Assembly (NCBI GenBank): GCA_903885605.1
Contig: CAISJD010000201.1
Coordinates: 1-64,000 of the forward strand
DNA: 64,000 bases
Direction of reading: 5' to 3'
Source: an uncultured Chthonomonas sp.
GTDB lineage: Bacteria; Armatimonadota; Chthonomonadetes; Chthonomonadales; CAJBBX01
A program made the position numbers and the translations under genes. How positions within the stretch are numbered: the first letter of the stretch is position 1; each line of letters starts with the position of its first letter. Below are positions 50,248 to 60,710 of the stretch, piece by piece. The notes beneath the pieces are model-generated. The model did not search any database, had not been told where the DNA came from, and was given only the letters and a program-made list of their open reading frames with translations.

Positions 50248-52089
50248 TCAGTCTCCGGCGTCCACCCGGGCGGGCGCCGTTGGCTTGATCTTCAGGTAGG
50301 CGGCGATCATGGCTCGTGCGATGGGACCGGCCACCGCGCCGCCGTGCCCGCCTTCGTCCACCGTCACGCAGACGGCGATCTTCGGGTTCTCCAACGGCGC
50401 GAAGGCGATGAACCAGGCGTTGTTGATCATCTTTCCGCGCCTGCGCTTCTGGGCGGTGCCGGTCTTGGCGGCCATCTCGATACCGGGAAGCGAACACCGA
50501 TAGGCCGTGCCTCCCGGAGAAGCCGCGGCGTGCATACCGGCGACCACGCGATCCAGCGTCGCCTGCGAGACGCCCACCTTGCCGTTCACCGTGACAGGCT
50601 GCTTGCGGGTTGTCACCTGGCCGTTGGCCTCGTAGGTGGTGATCGACTCGGCCAGACGGGGGCGGTAGAGCGTGCCGCCGTTGGCCAGCGCGGCGGTCAT
50701 CGAGGCCATCTGGATCGGCGTCACTGCGAGGAATGACTGGCCGATGGCGTAGTCCACCGTGTCTCCGCCCACCCACGGGCCGCGCCTCGGGCTCTTCTCC
50801 TTCCAAGCGATGGTCGGCACCAGTCCGGCCTGCTCCACGCGGGGCAGGTCGACGCCCGTGCGGCTACCCAGGCCGTACTTCACGGCGTACCGGGCGATGG
50901 GTTCCGGCCCCATGCGCTGGCCCATCCGGTAGAAGTAGACATCGCACGACTCGGCCATGGCCGCCGTCAGGTCCACGGAGCCGTGGCCCGCGTGCTTGTG
51001 GCACCGCTTGGCCCATCGCCCGAGGTAGATGACGCCCGAGCAGAAGACGCGCTCGTAGGGGTTCATCAGCCCGGTCTCCAGCCCGGCGGAGGAGGTGATG
51101 GGCTTGAAGGTTGAGCCCGGAGCCGACGCCCCGGCCACGGCACGGTTGATGAGCGGGTTGCGCTCGTCCTCCTGCAGCCCGTTCCACGTCTTGGTGGAGA
51201 TGCCCAGCACGAAATCGTTGGGATCATAGCCGGGCACCGAGGCCAGGGCGATCACGGAGCCGTCATTGGGGTCGAGAGCCACCGCCGCGCCGGGCTTCCC
51301 CTTCTGGGCCCATGCGGCCAGTCCTTCGTACGCCGCACGCTGCACGTCGCGGTCCACGGTAAGGCGAACCGTGGCGCCGGGGACCGGAGCATGGCTTGAG
51401 AGCACCCGGTGGGCACGGCCCGTGGCGTCCACCTCCACCACGGTAGCCCCATCGACGCCGCGAAGCGCGCCGTCAAGGCTGCTGCCCTCCACGCCCAATT
51501 TCCCGCAGATATCCCCTCGCTGGTAGCCCAGCGCGGCCTTGTCCCTCTCGTCGCGGTCGTCGACCTGGCCCAGATGGCCCAACAGGTGGCCGAAGAGCTT
51601 GCCGTCGGGATAGTGCCGCACGGGCTCCGGGCCGATGGTGACGCCGGGCAGCTCGTTCAGCCGCTCCTCGATCGCGGTGGCCCGATCCATGGTCACATCG
51701 CGGCCCACGGCGACGGGGTCCAGGTCGTTGCGCTTGCGGTCGGCGATGGTGTTGAGCAGCTCCTCGTCCGTGATGCCCAGCAGACGCGCCAGCAGCGAGA
51801 ATTCCGATGCGCTCTTGGCGAGCACCGCGGGCACCACGTGGACGATGACACGGGTGCGGTTGGTGGCCACGATGGCGCCGGTGCGGTCCTCGATCACGCC
51901 TCGCGGAGGCTGTCGCCGGATGGTGCGGCTCCGGTTCCTCTCCGAGCGGGCTCGAAGCTCCGGCCCCAGGACGATCTGCAGGTACCAGAGCCGGGCCGTC
52001 AGGCAAAGCACCGCCGTCAGCACCACGTACGCGGCGAAGCGCACGCGCCGGGTGTCCATGGGCGGGCCGGGCTCCTGGATGAGGGACAC
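50248..52089 (-). CDS. mrdA: Penicillin-binding protein 2 (elongation transpeptidase)
   Basis: This class B penicillin-binding protein cross-links side-wall peptidoglycan with the Rod complex. A single membrane helix (about 18-38) anchors it, followed by the dimerisation/pedestal domain and the transpeptidase domain. The active-site motifs are STFK at 326-329 with Ser326, SCD at 381-383, and KTG at 542-544. SCD in the second motif (in place of SxN) is normal for the PBP2 subgroup and separates it from FtsI. The start is GTG 52089, or ATG 52059 (MDTRRVR) with AGGAG 11 bases upstream. It follows the PBP1A gene by 28 bases. rodA and mreB are not visible. Confidence 0.92.
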   Translation of the reverse strand: MSLIQEPGPPMDTRRVRFAAYVVLTAVLCLTARLWYLQIVLGPELRARSERNRSRTIRRQPPRGVIEDRTGAIVATNRTRVIVHVVPAVLAKSASEFSLLARLLGITDEELLNTIADRKRNDLDPVAVGRDVTMDRATAIEERLNELPGVTIGPEPVRHYPDGKLFGHLLGHLGQVDDRDERDKAALGYQRGDICGKLGVEGSSLDGALRGVDGATVVEVDATGRAHRVLSSHAPVPGATVRLTVDRDVQRAAYEGLAAWAQKGKPGAAVALDPNDGSVIALASVPGYDPNDFVLGISTKTWNGLQEDERNPLINRAVAGASAPGSTFKPITSSAGLETGLMNPYERVFCSGVIYLGRWAKRCHKHAGHGSVDLTAAMAESCDVYFYRMGQRMGPEPIARYAVKYGLGSRTGVDLPRVEQAGLVPTIAWKEKSPRRGPWVGGDTVDYAIGQSFLAVTPIQMASMTAALANGGTLYRPRLAESITTYEANGQVTTRKQPVTVNGKVGVSQATLDRVVAGMHAAASPGGTAYRCSLPGIEMAAKTGTAQKRRRGKMINNAWFIAFAPLENPKIAVCVTVDEGGHGGAVAGPIARAMIAAYLKIKPTAPARVDAGD

Positions 52090-52117
52090 GGCGGCCTGTT
52101 ACTCGGCGCCCGAACGG

Positions 52118-54466
52118 CTAGCCATCGGGCTCGCCGGCGTGGGTGGTGCAGTTGCGGGGCACGGCCGAGGCGCGCGTGCGCCGCTCCACGGTGATGGGGC
52201 AGTAGCGCGTGGCCCGCAGACCCGTGTCCGCGCAGGCGCGGTAGGTGACCTCGCGAGGCGGCTCCGGCGCTCGGGGCTCGGAGCTGATCCGGCCCGTGGG
52301 CTGGACGGCCGGCATCGGCTCCATGACCGGGGTCGGCGCCGGAGGCTGCGATGGGGGCGTTGCCGGCTCGGCGGTCATGGTATCGTCCGCCAGCGGGTCG
52401 TCGGCGCCGGGCGGGGGCACGGCGTCCCCCTCCAGCGGCGCGGCCGCATCGGGCTCGACGGCCTCAGGAGCGGCGTGCCGCTTGCGCAGTGGCGGCTCAG
52501 CCTTGACGGCGCCCGGCTCCTCGCCGCGGTCGATGGCCTCGTTGATCTGCCGCTGCAGGGGCGAGGCGAGGAGCATGAACCTCCGCCAGACCGGCACGCA
52601 AAGGCGCGCGCCGGAGGCGCGAGGCATCTCCTTGTAGGTGAAACCCTTCTTCGTGCGATGCTCGCTGGCGACCCAGACGACGGTGCTCAGCTCCTTGGTA
52701 TAGCCGTCGAACCAGGCGTCGCGGTTGCCGCTGGTGGTGCCGGTCTTGCCACGCGCCTCGGGTACCGCGCCGGCCAGGCGGCCGGTGCCGCTGGTGACGA
52801 CCCCGCGAAGCCCCTCGTCGATCTGCTGAACGGCCTCAGGCCGGAGGTTCGTATCCTCCAGGACGGGCTCCTCATCTTCAATGATGTCGCCGTTCCGGTC
52901 CAGCACCCGGACGATGCCCCGGGGAACAGCGCGCTTGCCCAGGTTGGCGAAGACGCTGTAGGCTGAGCACATCTCCAGCGGCCGCACAGCAGAGGCTCCC
53001 AATGCCAGCGGCATGTAGGGGTCCAGCGGCGACGTGATGCCCAGCAAGCGTGCGTACTCAATCGCCTTCTGCGGCGTAAGGTCCGCCAGCACCTTCACGG
53101 CTACGGTGTTCACCGAGCGGCGGATGGCCGTGCCGACCGTCATGTTGCTGTAGGAGTAGCGGCGGGTGTAGTTTCGCGGGATCCACTTGTCGCGACCCTT
53201 CCACGCAAAGTTGGGGTCGTCGCGGTAGGTGCTGCGGAGGGTGCAGATGCCCTCGTTGAAGGCGGCCACGTAGATGATCGGCTTGAAGCTGGAGCCCGGC
53301 TGCCGCCTTCCCTGCGTCACGTTGTTGGTCTGGTTTTCACTGAAGTCCGCGCCTCCGACCATGGCCTTGACGAAGCCGGTGCGGTTGTCGAGGCTAACCA
53401 GGCAGCCCTGGTTGGCCAGGGAGCGGTTATGCGAGAGCGTCTCGTCCAGTGCGGCCTCGGCCTCGGCCTGCATGCGGGAATCCAGCGTGGTGGTAACCTG
53501 CAGGCCGCTGTAGGTCCGGTCCTGGCCGTACTTGCGCAGGAGGGCCGCCACGACCCAGTTCACGAAGTGGGGCGCGCCGTTGACGGTGTTGCCCTTGCGG
53601 GAGGCCCTGCGCAGGCGCAACGGCTGCAGCTTGGCATCTGCACACTCGGCGATGGATATTTTGCCCTCCGATACCATGTGGTCCAGCACGGTGTCGCGGC
53701 GTCGCTTGCCGGCATCACGGTCGGAGCCATAACGCGAGGGCCACTGCGGCGCACCGGCCAGGAAGGCGGCCTCCGACAGCGTGAGCTTGGCGGCGTTCTT
53801 GCCGAAGTAGGCCTTCGCGGCTGCCTCGGCTCCGTAGGCCCCGTTTCCGTAGTAGACGAGGTTCAGGTAGAGCTCGAGGATCTCGGGCTTGGTGTAGGTC
53901 TCCTCGATGCGCTTGGCCAGGATCGCCTCGCGGATCTTGCGCATGAAGCGCTTCTCCCGCGTGAGGCCCAGCTCGGCCACGTTTCGGGCGAGCTGCTGCG
54001 TGATGGTACTGGCGCCCTCGCCACGCAATGTCCGGCCGGCGAAGTTGCGAAAGATGGCGCGGGCGATGCCGTAGTAGTCCACACCGCTGTGCTCGTAGAA
54101 GCGGCGGTCCTCGATGGCGATGGTGCCGTCCTGGAGATCCTGCGAGATGGCCTTGAGCCGAACCGGCATACGGTTCGCCGCGGCGAGCACCGCCAGCACC
54201 CGAGGCTTGCCCTGCTCGTCCGGGTCGGCGTAGTAGAGCTTGGTGGCGCCGGCCACATCCAGGTTGCTGATCTCGGAAACCGAGGGCAGCGACCGGGACT
54301 CGCGGACGTAGACGATGATCCCCGCGACGATGCCGATGGCGACCGGCGCGAGCACAAGCAGCAACAGGAACCCGAAAAAGGTCTTGACGCGGCGACGGGA
54401 GGCCGCATGGCGGGCGGCCAAGGCCGAGGCTGCGCCCGAACGCCGACTTCTGGACTTCGTGGGCAT
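52118..54466 (-). CDS. mrcA: Penicillin-binding protein 1A (bifunctional glycosyltransferase/transpeptidase)
   Basis: This class A enzyme polymerises and cross-links peptidoglycan. It has a basic cytoplasmic tail, a membrane helix (about 30-53), a GT51 domain with EDRRFYEH at 119-126 (catalytic Glu119), STITQQLARN and KRIEETYTKPEILELYLN, then a transpeptidase domain with SSFK at 392-395, SVN at 451-453 and KTG at 574-576. The C-terminal ~150 residues are Pro/Ala/Glu-rich and disordered, ending in a small Cys-containing patch. All catalytic residues are intact. The predicted promoter at 54472-54501 puts the transcription start at the ATG itself, so the mRNA is probably leaderless. Confidence 0.94.
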   Translation of the reverse strand: MPTKSRSRRSGAASALAARHAASRRRVKTFFGFLLLLVLAPVAIGIVAGIIVYVRESRSLPSVSEISNLDVAGATKLYYADPDEQGKPRVLAVLAAANRMPVRLKAISQDLQDGTIAIEDRRFYEHSGVDYYGIARAIFRNFAGRTLRGEGASTITQQLARNVAELGLTREKRFMRKIREAILAKRIEETYTKPEILELYLNLVYYGNGAYGAEAAAKAYFGKNAAKLTLSEAAFLAGAPQWPSRYGSDRDAGKRRRDTVLDHMVSEGKISIAECADAKLQPLRLRRASRKGNTVNGAPHFVNWVVAALLRKYGQDRTYSGLQVTTTLDSRMQAEAEAALDETLSHNRSLANQGCLVSLDNRTGFVKAMVGGADFSENQTNNVTQGRRQPGSSFKPIIYVAAFNEGICTLRSTYRDDPNFAWKGRDKWIPRNYTRRYSYSNMTVGTAIRRSVNTVAVKVLADLTPQKAIEYARLLGITSPLDPYMPLALGASAVRPLEMCSAYSVFANLGKRAVPRGIVRVLDRNGDIIEDEEPVLEDTNLRPEAVQQIDEGLRGVVTSGTGRLAGAVPEARGKTGTTSGNRDAWFDGYTKELSTVVWVASEHRTKKGFTYKEMPRASGARLCVPVWRRFMLLASPLQRQINEAIDRGEEPGAVKAEPPLRKRHAAPEAVEPDAAAPLEGDAVPPPGADDPLADDTMTAEPATPPSQPPAPTPVMEPMPAVQPTGRISSEPRAPEPPREVTYRACADTGLRATRYCPITVERRTRASAVPRNCTTHAGEPDG

Positions 54467-54471
54467 GGCCG

Positions 54472-54501
54472 ATTATGGGCTTCCCTTCCGGTGGGTGTCA
54501 A
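54472..54501 (-). promoter_or_regulatory. Strong sigma70-type promoter of the PBP1A-PBP2 operon
   Basis: Reading the minus strand, TTGACA (54501-54496) matches the -35 consensus exactly and CATAAT (54477-54472) matches the -10 at five of six positions, with an 18-base spacer. The first base of the PBP1A ATG is at 54466, six bases after the -10, where transcription should begin. No ribosome site lies in the small space between, which fits a leaderless transcript. Confidence 0.62.
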
Positions 54502-54611
54502 TGGCGAAGCGCCTCTGCATAGACGCGCTACGGCCGCCGAGCGTTCTTTGGCGCCGGCCTGCCGCTTCCCTCAAGGGTAGACTGGCGCAAAGGAGAGGAA
54601 ACCGGAAAGCC

Positions 54612-54860
54612 ATGAGGATCGATATCCTGGGGCCGGGATGCGATCGTTGCGACGCCCTGCACGAGCGCGTGACGGCCGCCGTGGCGGAGCTGGGACTGAG
54701 CGCCGAGGTGGGCCGCGTACAGGGCCTCCGCGAACTGGCCGAGCGGGGCGTCGCCTCCATCCCCGCCCTGGCCATCGACGGCGACATCAAGGTGATGGGC
54801 GCGCTCCTGACCGTGGCGCAGCTCAAGCGCATCCTGTCCGGCGCTGCGGGAAACTCGTGA
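54612..54860 (+). CDS. Small thioredoxin-like redox protein with CDRC active site
   Basis: This 82-residue protein has a thioredoxin fold reduced to its core, like the MTH895/TM0996-type redox-active disulfide proteins. The active site is C10-D-R-C13 right after the first strand (MRIDILGPGCDRC), and a cis-proline lies in ASIPALAID. It has no signal, so it is cytoplasmic or works at the membrane face. It is the first gene of a three-gene thiol module; the stop overlaps the next gene as GTGA. A longer frame from 54315 overlaps the divergent PBP1A gene and is not credible. AGGAGAGG lies upstream. Confidence 0.85.
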   Translation: MRIDILGPGCDRCDALHERVTAAVAELGLSAEVGRVQGLRELAERGVASIPALAIDGDIKVMGALLTVAQLKRILSGAAGNS

Positions 54861-55255
54861 CCACGCGCACCTATCGCCTCGTGGCCGGCGTCGCGGTGGC
54901 CGTTGCCCTGGCGATGACGCTGGCCGCTCGAAGCCTCCGACCGACCGTTCATCGTTCGGCGCCGCAGGCCCCGGCCGGGCTACCCCGGCTGGTGGAGATC
55001 GGTGCCGACTCCTGCGCTCCCTGCAAGGCCATGGTAGGCGTGCTGGCGCGGCTCCGGCGCGACTACGCCGGGAGGCTGGCCGTGGAACACATTGATTCGT
55101 GGGACCGCCCCGAAGAGGCCCGGCGACTGGGAGTGAAGACAAGTCCCACGATCCTCTTCTATGACGCCGGCGGCCGCGAACTCCGGCGCATGGAGGGCTA
55201 CGTGCCCGCCGACCGCATCGTGCAGGTCTTCCGCAAGCTGGGCGTGGAGCTGTAG
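54857..55255 (+). CDS. Membrane-anchored thioredoxin-like protein
   Basis: The 132-residue protein starts at GTG in a GTGA overlap with the preceding stop. It has an N-terminal membrane helix (about 5-25) that leads outward, then a thioredoxin domain with the active site C53-A-P-C56 and the cis-proline loop KTSPTILFYD. It faces the periplasm and could pass electrons from the CcdA-like protein to c-type apocytochromes or other disulfides. The CAPC site differs from the CxxC of CcmG and TlpA proteins, but the layout is similar. Confidence 0.85.
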   Translation: MTTRTYRLVAGVAVAVALAMTLAARSLRPTVHRSAPQAPAGLPRLVEIGADSCAPCKAMVGVLARLRRDYAGRLAVEHIDSWDRPEEARRLGVKTSPTILFYDAGGRELRRMEGYVPADRIVQVFRKLGVEL

Positions 55256-55257
55256 CG

Positions 55258-55941
55258 GTGGAGGCGCTTTTCGACCTCCTGAGCCACCTGGGCCGAGGCG
55301 CCCTGCCCGCCGCGCTGGCGGCTGCCGTGGCCTGGGGCGCGCTGAGCATCGTCCTCAGCCCGTGCAGCCTGGCGGGGCTACCGCTGCTCATGTCGGCGCT
55401 CGCCGGTGGAGGACCGCATGGCCCGCGTCGTGCGCTGCTCACCTCCGGCGCTTACGCCCTGGGCCTCCTGGTCTCCGTGGCCTGCCTGGGCGTAGCCGCG
55501 AGCTGGGCGGGCCGGCTGGAGGGGCCATGGAGCCGCTGGGCGGGCGGCATCGTGTTGCTGGGCGCCGGCCTCGTGCTGCTGGACGTGATCCCGGTGCGCC
55601 TGGCCACCGGACGCGCTCCGGGCCGGCTGCGCGGACCTGCGGGCGCACTGGCGCTGGGCCTTCTCTACGGCGTGGCGCTGGCTCCCTGTTCTGCGGCCTT
55701 CCTGGCGCCGGTCCTCGCCGCGGCCGCCGAGGCGGCTCCCGGCAGGCCCTGGGCGGGCGCGGCTTTAGTGGCCGCCTTCGGGCTCGGGTACGGCGGGGCT
55801 GTCGTGGTGATCGGCAGTTCGTTCGAGAGGGCCGAACGCCTGCTGGGATGGGCCCAGCAGGCGCGGCGCGGAACGATCGTGCGGCGCTCCCTGGGGGCGC
55901 TGGTGGTCGTAGCCGGGCTGGCGGCGATCTACTCGGCGTAG
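55258..55941 (+). CDS. CcdA/DsbD-like transmembrane thiol transporter
   Basis: The 227-residue protein has six hydrophobic helices (about 15-35, 60-80, 95-112, 130-155, 165-185, 205-225). The two key cysteines, C36 in LSPCSLAGLP and C143 in LAPCSAAFLA, sit at the start of helices 1 and 4, the CcdA hallmark. It moves reducing equivalents from cytoplasmic thioredoxin to the periplasmic partner encoded two bases upstream. It starts at GTG 55258. In a genome with multihaem cytochromes this relay could support cytochrome c maturation, although no Ccm or ResB/C gene is present in this window. Confidence 0.87.
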   Translation: MEALFDLLSHLGRGALPAALAAAVAWGALSIVLSPCSLAGLPLLMSALAGGGPHGPRRALLTSGAYALGLLVSVACLGVAASWAGRLEGPWSRWAGGIVLLGAGLVLLDVIPVRLATGRAPGRLRGPAGALALGLLYGVALAPCSAAFLAPVLAAAAEAAPGRPWAGAALVAAFGLGYGGAVVVIGSSFERAERLLGWAQQARRGTIVRRSLGALVVVAGLAAIYSA

Positions 55942-55954
55942 CCGCAGGGCGAGG

Positions 55955-56500
55955 CTACTGCCCCTTCTGTGTAACGATGCCGATGGTCGTCTTGCCGTCC
56001 TCCAGGGAGGCGGTGACGGTCATCTGCTGCCCGTCCTTGCTCTTACCCATGACCATGGCCCCCTCGGGCATGTTCATGCTGGTGGCGTCCGTCAACTGCC
56101 CTTTGTACCAATCGACGACCTTCTGCGGCGGGTCGGCCGTGACGAGGGCCATGCCATGCGTGGCGCCGCCCGACGTCTCCACCTTGGCCTGGCTTCCCTC
56201 ATCCTTCAGCGTGGCGCCCGGGTACTGCGGCACGCCGAGGCCCGACATATCGACGTTCTTGCCGCCCTCGGCCTTCACCGCTTTGCCCGACGCGTCGGTA
56301 CCCTCAAAGGTGGTCTTGCCGTCCGCCGAGGTGGTGCGGGAGATCGAGCCGTCCTTGCCGGCCACCTCCACCTTTCCGCCGTCCTCGGTTGTGGTCACGG
56401 TGCCCTCGGGCGTCTTGATCTCGACGGCCTTCTCGGGCTTGCTGCAGCCGGCCAGCGCCGCAGCCAACACAAACGAAAGACACAATGCTGCTCTGGACAT
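55955..56500 (-). CDS. Predicted lipoprotein with Thr/Gly/Asp-rich repeats
   Basis: I do not recognise a named family. ATG 56500 (MSRAALCLS) has GGAGG six bases upstream; a longer form from 56548 lacks this. The signal ends in the lipobox LAGC with Cys at residue 19. The mature part has Thr/Asp/Gly-rich beta-strand repeats (IKTPEGTVTTTEDGGKVEVA, then DGSISRTTSADGKTTFEG), followed by a folded domain with GLGVPQYPGATLKDEGSQ and DPPQKVVDWYKGQL, the latter resembling small domains found in many secreted proteins. It should sit in the envelope; no partner is obvious. It converges on the CcdA-like gene, ends 14 bases apart. Confidence 0.72.
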   Translation of the reverse strand: MSRAALCLSFVLAAALAGCSKPEKAVEIKTPEGTVTTTEDGGKVEVAGKDGSISRTTSADGKTTFEGTDASGKAVKAEGGKNVDMSGLGVPQYPGATLKDEGSQAKVETSGGATHGMALVTADPPQKVVDWYKGQLTDATSMNMPEGAMVMGKSKDGQQMTVTASLEDGKTTIGIVTQKGQ

Positions 56501-56605
56501 GAATCGCCTCCGTGTAAGGACTTGCGCCATGTGCCGGATGGCATTCAACGGCCGGGCGTACCCGGCGCAGGCCGTCTCGATGCGGCGCTCGAGGAGGGTA
56601 GCGAA

Positions 56606-57844
56606 CTACCCTCCCTCGGCGACCTCCATGGCCACGCGGGCCCACTCGAACAGGCGCCGCGGCTCGTAGCGCACGGTGCTGATGTCCTTGAGGATGTACT
56701 CCAACGGGCATCCGTTCCGCTTGCAGACCTCGCGCGTGGTCACCAGGTCCTCGCGGACAGCGTCCAGCGCGTAGTTATCCCACGCAAGGAAGGCGGGGTT
56801 GGGCTTGCGGCTGAAGACGAAGTCGCCGGCGATGTTGGCGGCGCCCTTCTCCTGGTTGGCCCACGGGCTCATGGAGACCTTGCGGACATGCGGGATCATA
56901 CGGACCTCGCGCATCTTGCCGTCCAGCGGGTCGCAGCAGCCGTAGTAGGTGAGCCCGAAGCGGCTGAAGAGCTTGCCGGCATAGTCGACCTCGTACTCCT
57001 TGAACATCTTCGGCGAGACGGTGGAGAACATCTGCGCGAGGCCCATGCCCCAGAGGTCGGCGCAGCGCGGCTTGGCCGGGTCGTAGCCGGGGGCCGGCAG
57101 GTCGTCGGTCCAGGCGCCGGTGCAGTGGATGAGGCTCTGCGGTCCGCAGAGGAGGCCCTGCTCCTCCAGTTGGTCCAGCATCACGCTGTAGCCGTCGGTC
57201 ATGCGGCCCACCAGGCGGTGCATGTACTCCGGCGCGTCGGCCAGCTTGTAGCAGGCGCCTTGCACGCCCATCCAGGTGCTGATGGGGTCCCAGAGCGAGA
57301 GGTTCAGGTCGGCGCCTTCAGCGCGGACGTCGATGATCCCGTCGAACAGCTCGTGGGCCACGGCCAGGCGGCGGTCGGTCTCCTCCGCCACATGCCAGAC
57401 CTTCGGCATCTGGATCTTCTCGAGGTCCTCTTCGGTCTCAAACTGGTTGGTGAACATGTGGCCCACCACCGAGTTGGTGGGATCGCCGACGGCGATGTCC
57501 TCCTGCACGCGGATGCCGAAGCCGGTGTTGGCGATGGCCTTGGGAACCCGGATGAAGGGCTCCACGACCATGTCCACCGGGAAGTTGCGCCACTGGAAGA
57601 GCGTGCTCCGAAGGGACCACTCATAGCCGCGGCACTCGGGATCGGTACACTGGAGCGTGAGGGCGTCATCGATGTTGATCTCGTTCCAGCAGACCTGGTC
57701 GATCATCACCATGGGCCGCTCGGGCTTGAGGCCGTTCAGTTTGCGCCAGAGGCGGCGCTTCTCCTCCTGCACGGGCAGAGCCGCGATCTCGGCCACCTGC
57801 CGGGCCAGATCCCTGATGATGGCGGTATCCTGCAGTCCGGGCAT
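56606..57844 (-). CDS. Uroporphyrinogen decarboxylase-fold protein (methyltransferase-like)
   Basis: The 412-residue protein follows the URO-D/MtaA/CmuA pattern, with GLKPERPMVMIDQV at the start of the barrel, SVVGHMFTNQFETEEDLEKI, GLLCGPQSLIHCTGAW, and the C-terminal GCCDPLDGKMREVRMIPHVR, a Cys-containing metal-site-like segment. Members of this group often transfer methyl groups to or from corrinoids rather than decarboxylating uroporphyrinogen. No corrinoid protein gene is adjacent, so the substrate is unknown. The start is ATG 57844. It is divergent from the sdh operon. Confidence 0.75.
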   Translation of the reverse strand: MPGLQDTAIIRDLARQVAEIAALPVQEEKRRLWRKLNGLKPERPMVMIDQVCWNEINIDDALTLQCTDPECRGYEWSLRSTLFQWRNFPVDMVVEPFIRVPKAIANTGFGIRVQEDIAVGDPTNSVVGHMFTNQFETEEDLEKIQMPKVWHVAEETDRRLAVAHELFDGIIDVRAEGADLNLSLWDPISTWMGVQGACYKLADAPEYMHRLVGRMTDGYSVMLDQLEEQGLLCGPQSLIHCTGAWTDDLPAPGYDPAKPRCADLWGMGLAQMFSTVSPKMFKEYEVDYAGKLFSRFGLTYYGCCDPLDGKMREVRMIPHVRKVSMSPWANQEKGAANIAGDFVFSRKPNPAFLAWDNYALDAVREDLVTTREVCKRNGCPLEYILKDISTVRYEPRRLFEWARVAMEVAEGG

Positions 57845-57990
57845 GTCGCACCCCCTCCGACGTGGTATTCGTTACGCGCCTTCGGCAAGCTGCCGGGCGC
57901 CCGATCGCGTGTAGTGTACCAACGAACCCCGCCACAGCGGCGCGGGTAGGTCGGCCTCGGGGGCCTCCGGCGGGAATCTCGAGGGTCCTT

Positions 57991-58020
57991 GGACCCGTAT
58001 GGCCCGCTATGGCCCGTTGG
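57991..58020. repeat. Three tandem 10-bp repeats upstream of the sdh promoter
   Basis: GGACCCGTAT, GGCCCGCTAT and GGCCCGTTGG follow one another directly, each one helical turn long. The last unit overlaps the predicted -35. Such phased arrays are typical of sites for an activator or repressor that binds on one face of the DNA. They fall in the 248-base divergent gap between the URO-D-like gene and sdhC. Confidence 0.5.
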
Positions 58021-58043
58021 CATGATGGTTCGGGTGCTATAGT
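58017..58043 (+). promoter_or_regulatory. Candidate promoter of sdhCAB
   Basis: TTGGCA (58017-58022) and TATAGT (58038-58043) are separated by 15 bases, shorter than the usual 16-18, so activator help may be needed. The predicted start of transcription is near 58050 and the leader is about 43 bases, including a small CGGGC/GCCCG hairpin at 58054-58069. Confidence 0.4.
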
Positions 58044-58092
58044 CTGGCAAGCACGGGCACGGAAGCCCGGCGGGTCGGGAATGGAGGGAGAC

Positions 58093-58749
58093 ATGCTGGC
58101 GGTGCTGACGTCGTACCGCACGTTGCTGGGCAAGAAGGGCGCCATGGCCGTCACAGGCGCCGCGTTGTTCTTCTTCCTGATAGGCCACCTGCTGGGCAAT
58201 ATCCAGATCTTCTTCGGTCCCCAGCACCTGAACGGCTATGCGGCCTTCCTGAAGAGCACGGGCGAGATCCTCTGGCTGCTGCGCGCCGGGGTGCTGGCCT
58301 GCTTCCTGCTGCATATCTACTCCAGCCTCCTGGTCACTGTGGCCAACCAGCAGGCGCGGCCGCAGGGCTACGCCACAAAGCGCTCCCTGGAGACCAGTCT
58401 GGCAGCGCGGACCATGATCTATACCGGCTCCATGGTCCTTCTCTACGTGATCTATCACCTCATGATGTTCACGTTCCTGCGGACCGGACCGGGCTACAGC
58501 CCGCACGATGTCTACCGCAACGTGGTCCTCTCGTTCCAGCAGCCTGCCATCTCCGCCGTCTACATCGCGGCCATGCTGCTGCTCGGGGCGCACCTCTTCC
58601 ACGGCGCATGGAGCATGATGCACACCCTGGGCCTCAGCGGGCCCGGCTACAAGCCGTGGCGGCGCATGGTGGGTCCGGCTGTAGCCGCGGCCATCGTGGC
58701 GGGCTATATATCGATCCCGGTAGCCGTGCTTGCGGGATGGGTTCGATGA
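58093..58749 (+). CDS. sdhC: Succinate dehydrogenase cytochrome b subunit (type B)
   Basis: This 218-residue membrane subunit has five helices and carries haem b and the quinone site of complex II. The type-B pattern is visible: [20 protein letters not shown] with a haem-ligand His in helix 1, [17 protein letters not shown] and [16 protein letters not shown]. Single-subunit anchors of this kind replace the SdhC/SdhD pair and occur in Bacteroidetes, Chlamydiae and similar lineages. ATG 58093 has GGAGG five bases upstream. sdhA follows 25 bases later. Confidence 0.92.
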   Translation: MLAVLTSYRTLLGKKGAMAVTGAALFFFLIGHLLGNIQIFFGPQHLNGYAAFLKSTGEILWLLRAGVLACFLLHIYSSLLVTVANQQARPQGYATKRSLETSLAARTMIYTGSMVLLYVIYHLMMFTFLRTGPGYSPHDVYRNVVLSFQQPAISAVYIAAMLLLGAHLFHGAWSMMHTLGLSGPGYKPWRRMVGPAVAAAIVAGYISIPVAVLAGWVR

Positions 58750-58774
58750 CGGCGGCTACGCGGAGGATGACGCC

Positions 58775-60691
<1,917 letters not shown>

Positions 60692-60710
60692 CGGCCACGG
60701 AGCGGACCCT

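Noticed and set aside
55937-55957. GTAGCC/GGCTAC hairpin over the stop codons of the CcdA-like and lipoprotein genes
   Set aside because: Only a six-base stem with a nine-base loop and no T tract; not enough to call a terminator.
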